Both the position numbers and the translations under genes were made by a program. Source: Campylobacterales bacterium (GTDB lineage: Bacteria > Campylobacterota > Campylobacteria > Campylobacterales > SZUA-545). Taken from it: a stretch of DNA of 6,519 nt. Shown here piece by piece: positions 4,729 through 6,519 of this stretch (the first letter of the stretch is position 1; each line of letters begins with the position of its first letter). The DNA is taken from NCBI GenBank assembly GCA_025800305.1, contig JAOXRY010000262.1, forward strand, positions 1 to 6,519. Direction: 5' to 3'. The notes beneath the pieces are model-generated. The model was not told the origin of the DNA and searched no databases. It saw only the letters and a program-made list of their open reading frames with translations.

Positions 4729-4956
4729 GGATATAAGTGTATTTTAAATTGGCTTAAAATAAATTATTTAGCTATTTGAAATATCATAATATTTATGGAA
4801 AAACCTAATAAAATTTCTGCTTTAATATTTTAGTTTGTATCATAAAAATATCTAGAAAAATTATAGAAAAAATTTCAAGATAGTTTTATAATTAATGGGT
4901 ATAATTTTGAGAAATAGAATAACCATTCATATTAAAACAATTTTTAGGGAGAAAAA
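4729..4956. promoter_or_regulatory. Divergent AT-rich intergenic region between the barrel gene and the chemoreceptor gene
   Basis: This 228-bp gap serves two divergent genes. It is very AT-rich and holds the chemoreceptor promoter (TATAAT at 4900-4905) and three A-tracts spaced 11-12 bp apart (4844-4872). On the barrel side, a minus-strand TTAAAAT near 4741-4747 is the only -10-like word close to the start, and it is weak. I found no sigma-54 (GG-N10-GC) or clear sigma-28 promoter, and no tRNA or small gene. Confidence 0.6.
4900..4905 (+). promoter_or_regulatory. Probable -10 box (TATAAT) of the chemoreceptor gene
   Basis: A perfect TATAAT, in the context GGGTATAATTTT, lies 51 bases before the ATG and implies a leader of about 45 nt. 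The -35 region (about 4877-4882) has no TTGACA, consistent with the weak -35 conservation of Campylobacterota sigma-70 promoters. Upstream A-tracts could compensate. Confidence 0.6.
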
Positions 4957-6519
4957 ATGTCATTAAAGGTTAAAGTTGTAGCAATAGTTTCAGCAATGGT
5001 TCTTGTCTTAACAGTTTTTATGTCTCTAGAAGGATATTTGGGTTTAAAGAAGGATATTTATGAGAAAATTGACGTGTCTTTACAATCTACTTTGGATATA
5101 GAAGCTGGAAAAATAGATAAGTTTATTGGTGAGAAAAAAATTGCAATCAAAGCACTAGCAAATATTTTAGAAGAGGTAGAGCTAAAAAAAGATATCCATT
5201 TGAAGCATATGAAAGCAACACAGAAAGCTATGGGGGTTTATGGTGTTTTTTCAAGTTTTAGTAGTGGTGAATATTTTGATACTTCTGGCTGGACTCCAGA
5301 TGAAGGCTATGATGTTCACAGTAAACCTTGGTATATACTTCCTATGAAAGATAATAAAGTACATATTATTGGACCGGATACATATAAAGATATGAGTGGA
5401 AAAGAAGTAGCTTATATCTCTATAGGAACAAGTATTTCAAAAAATGGAGAAAAAATAGGAGTAATTTCCAGTGAAGTTAGGACAAAACAGATGGATGAGG
5501 CTATTCTTAGTGTAAAAATCTTAGATAGTGGATATCTTTATATGTTAGATAAAGATAAGAATATGGCAATTCATAAAAATAAGAAAATAATAGGTAAAAA
5601 GCTTTCAGATTTAGGACTAGACAAACTATATAAAGGTGTTACAACAAGTAAATCTGGAAAAATAGAGTATACATTTAAAGGAACTGATAAACTAGCATAC
5701 TTTAAGACACTGGAAGAATCACCTTATATACTAGTCGCTGTTGTATCAAAAGATGAAGCTTTAAACGAGTTAGATGTGTTACTTTTTGAATTTATTCTAA
5801 CAGGAGTGTTAGCTTTATTAATTTCCCTTGGAATCACCTATTTTGTTATTAACAAATCATTAAAACCTTTAGAAAATTTAAAAGATAAAGTTGTTGATTT
5901 AGCGGAAGGGGAAGGAGATCTAACACAGGAATTAGAGGTTGTTTCTTCAGACGAGATAGGAACAACAGCTTTTGAGTTTAATAAATTTATTGGAAAAACA
6001 AAACAGATTATCCAAAATTCAAAACAGCTTAGTGGGGAGAACTCTTCTATTTCTCAAGAACTTTCAGCAACTGCAAATAGTGCAGGTCAACAAGCTGAAG
6101 AGACCAATAGACGTATAGAGGTTGTTACTCAAGAAAGTGAATCTGTTAAAGAAGGACTTCAACAATCTATTGATAGTTCATATCAAACAAAAGAGGGATT
6201 ATCTGAGGTTTCAGACAACATTACAGAAGCAAAGAAAAATGTTGAAGAACTGACTTCAAATGTTGAACAAAGTGTAAAAAAAGAGTTTGAAATTGCCAAT
6301 CAGTTGAATGAGCTTTCTGTCCAAGCTGGTGAAGTTAAACAAGTTCTTGTAGTAATATCGGATATTGCTGAACAAACAAATCTACTGGCTTTAAATGCAG
6401 CAATTGAAGCAGCAAGAGCAGGAGAACATGGACGTGGATTTGCTGTTGTTGCTGATGAAGTAAGAAAGTTAGCAGAGAGAACACAAAAAAGTTTAACAGA
6501 GATTAATTCTACAATTAGT
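4957..6519 (+). CDS. Methyl-accepting chemotaxis protein with dCache sensor (partial, runs off the right end)
   Basis: An open frame of 521 codons continues past the window edge without a stop. The start is set by AGGGAG (4946-4951), five bases before ATG. Visible order: TM1 (about 5-30); a periplasmic double-Cache sensor (about 31-272) with the sequence Y118-DVHSK-P-W125-Y126 and later Y143-K-D145; TM2 (about 275-298); HAMP (about 299-350, with the Pro304 linker and DEIG at 332-335); and a coiled-coil signalling domain. The signalling tip holds EQTNLLALNAAIEAARAGE (472-490) and GRGFAVVADEVRKLAERT (492-509), the highly conserved CheA/CheW-binding hairpin. It would sense a small ligand outside the inner membrane and control CheA kinase for flagellar swimming. 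The C-terminal return arm and any receptor-tail pentapeptide are beyond the window. No neighbour indicates the ligand. Confidence 0.95.
   Translation, partial: MSLKVKVVAIVSAMVLVLTVFMSLEGYLGLKKDIYEKIDVSLQSTLDIEAGKIDKFIGEKKIAIKALANILEEVELKKDIHLKHMKATQKAMGVYGVFSSFSSGEYFDTSGWTPDEGYDVHSKPWYILPMKDNKVHIIGPDTYKDMSGKEVAYISIGTSISKNGEKIGVISSEVRTKQMDEAILSVKILDSGYLYMLDKDKNMAIHKNKKIIGKKLSDLGLDKLYKGVTTSKSGKIEYTFKGTDKLAYFKTLEESPYILVAVVSKDEALNELDVLLFEFILTGVLALLISLGITYFVINKSLKPLENLKDKVVDLAEGEGDLTQELEVVSSDEIGTTAFEFNKFIGKTKQIIQNSKQLSGENSSISQELSATANSAGQQAEETNRRIEVVTQESESVKEGLQQSIDSSYQTKEGLSEVSDNITEAKKNVEELTSNVEQSVKKEFEIANQLNELSVQAGEVKQVLVVISDIAEQTNLLALNAAIEAARAGEHGRGFAVVADEVRKLAERTQKSLTEINSTIS

Noticed and set aside
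1..6519. CRISPR array, tRNA or rRNA genes
   Set aside because: No regularly spaced repeats, cloverleaf-like segments or conserved rRNA stretches were seen on either strand.

Overview
The window is AT-rich bacterial chromosomal DNA. The tight gene spacing, the A/T-ending codon use, a short SerB without an ACT domain and a dCache-HAMP chemoreceptor suit a Campylobacterota genome, most likely an Arcobacter-like member. This is inferred from style and not proven by a marker gene.

Left end (1 to about 305): a GC-richer stretch (about 43% G+C by hand count over 1-300, against roughly 20-35% in the neighbouring DNA). All frames are broken by stops and I cannot identify it. It looks like the end of a foreign or mobile segment. 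It replaces the C-terminal half of a TetR-family regulator gene on the minus strand, leaving only the DNA-binding domain. The regulator's expected start codon also reads ATA, although a good ribosome binding site and a TATAAT box sit correctly upstream. The regulator is therefore probably dead or crippled.

560-2846: the regulator's upstream region contains four copies of one 8-bp half-site (AACTAWAC) arranged as two palindromes. The half-sites are 1 bp apart in one palindrome and 6 bp apart in the other. Downstream on the plus strand is a tight three-gene operon: a classical short-chain dehydrogenase, an atypical Rossmann-fold NAD(P)-binding protein, and a lipase-like alpha/beta hydrolase with a probable lipoprotein signal. 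The layout suggests a repressor-controlled operon for handling a lipid, ester or carbonyl compound. The loss of the repressor's ligand domain may have left the operon unregulated.

2907-4728: a small, very acidic orphan protein on the plus strand converges on a minus-strand cluster. In transcription order the cluster is a small exported, probably outer-membrane beta-barrel protein, phosphoserine phosphatase SerB, and a TerB-like protein. The stop codons of the acidic protein and the TerB-like protein interlock.

4729-6519: an AT-rich divergent intergenic region with phased A-tracts and a TATAAT box leads into a methyl-accepting chemotaxis protein. The protein has a periplasmic dCache sensor, HAMP and signalling domains, and runs off the right edge. 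Its sensor carries a conservatively altered version of the amino-acid-binding signature.

A second whole-window pattern is the word AGATCT: it occurs 18 times and accounts for all but one GATC outside the left-end foreign segment.
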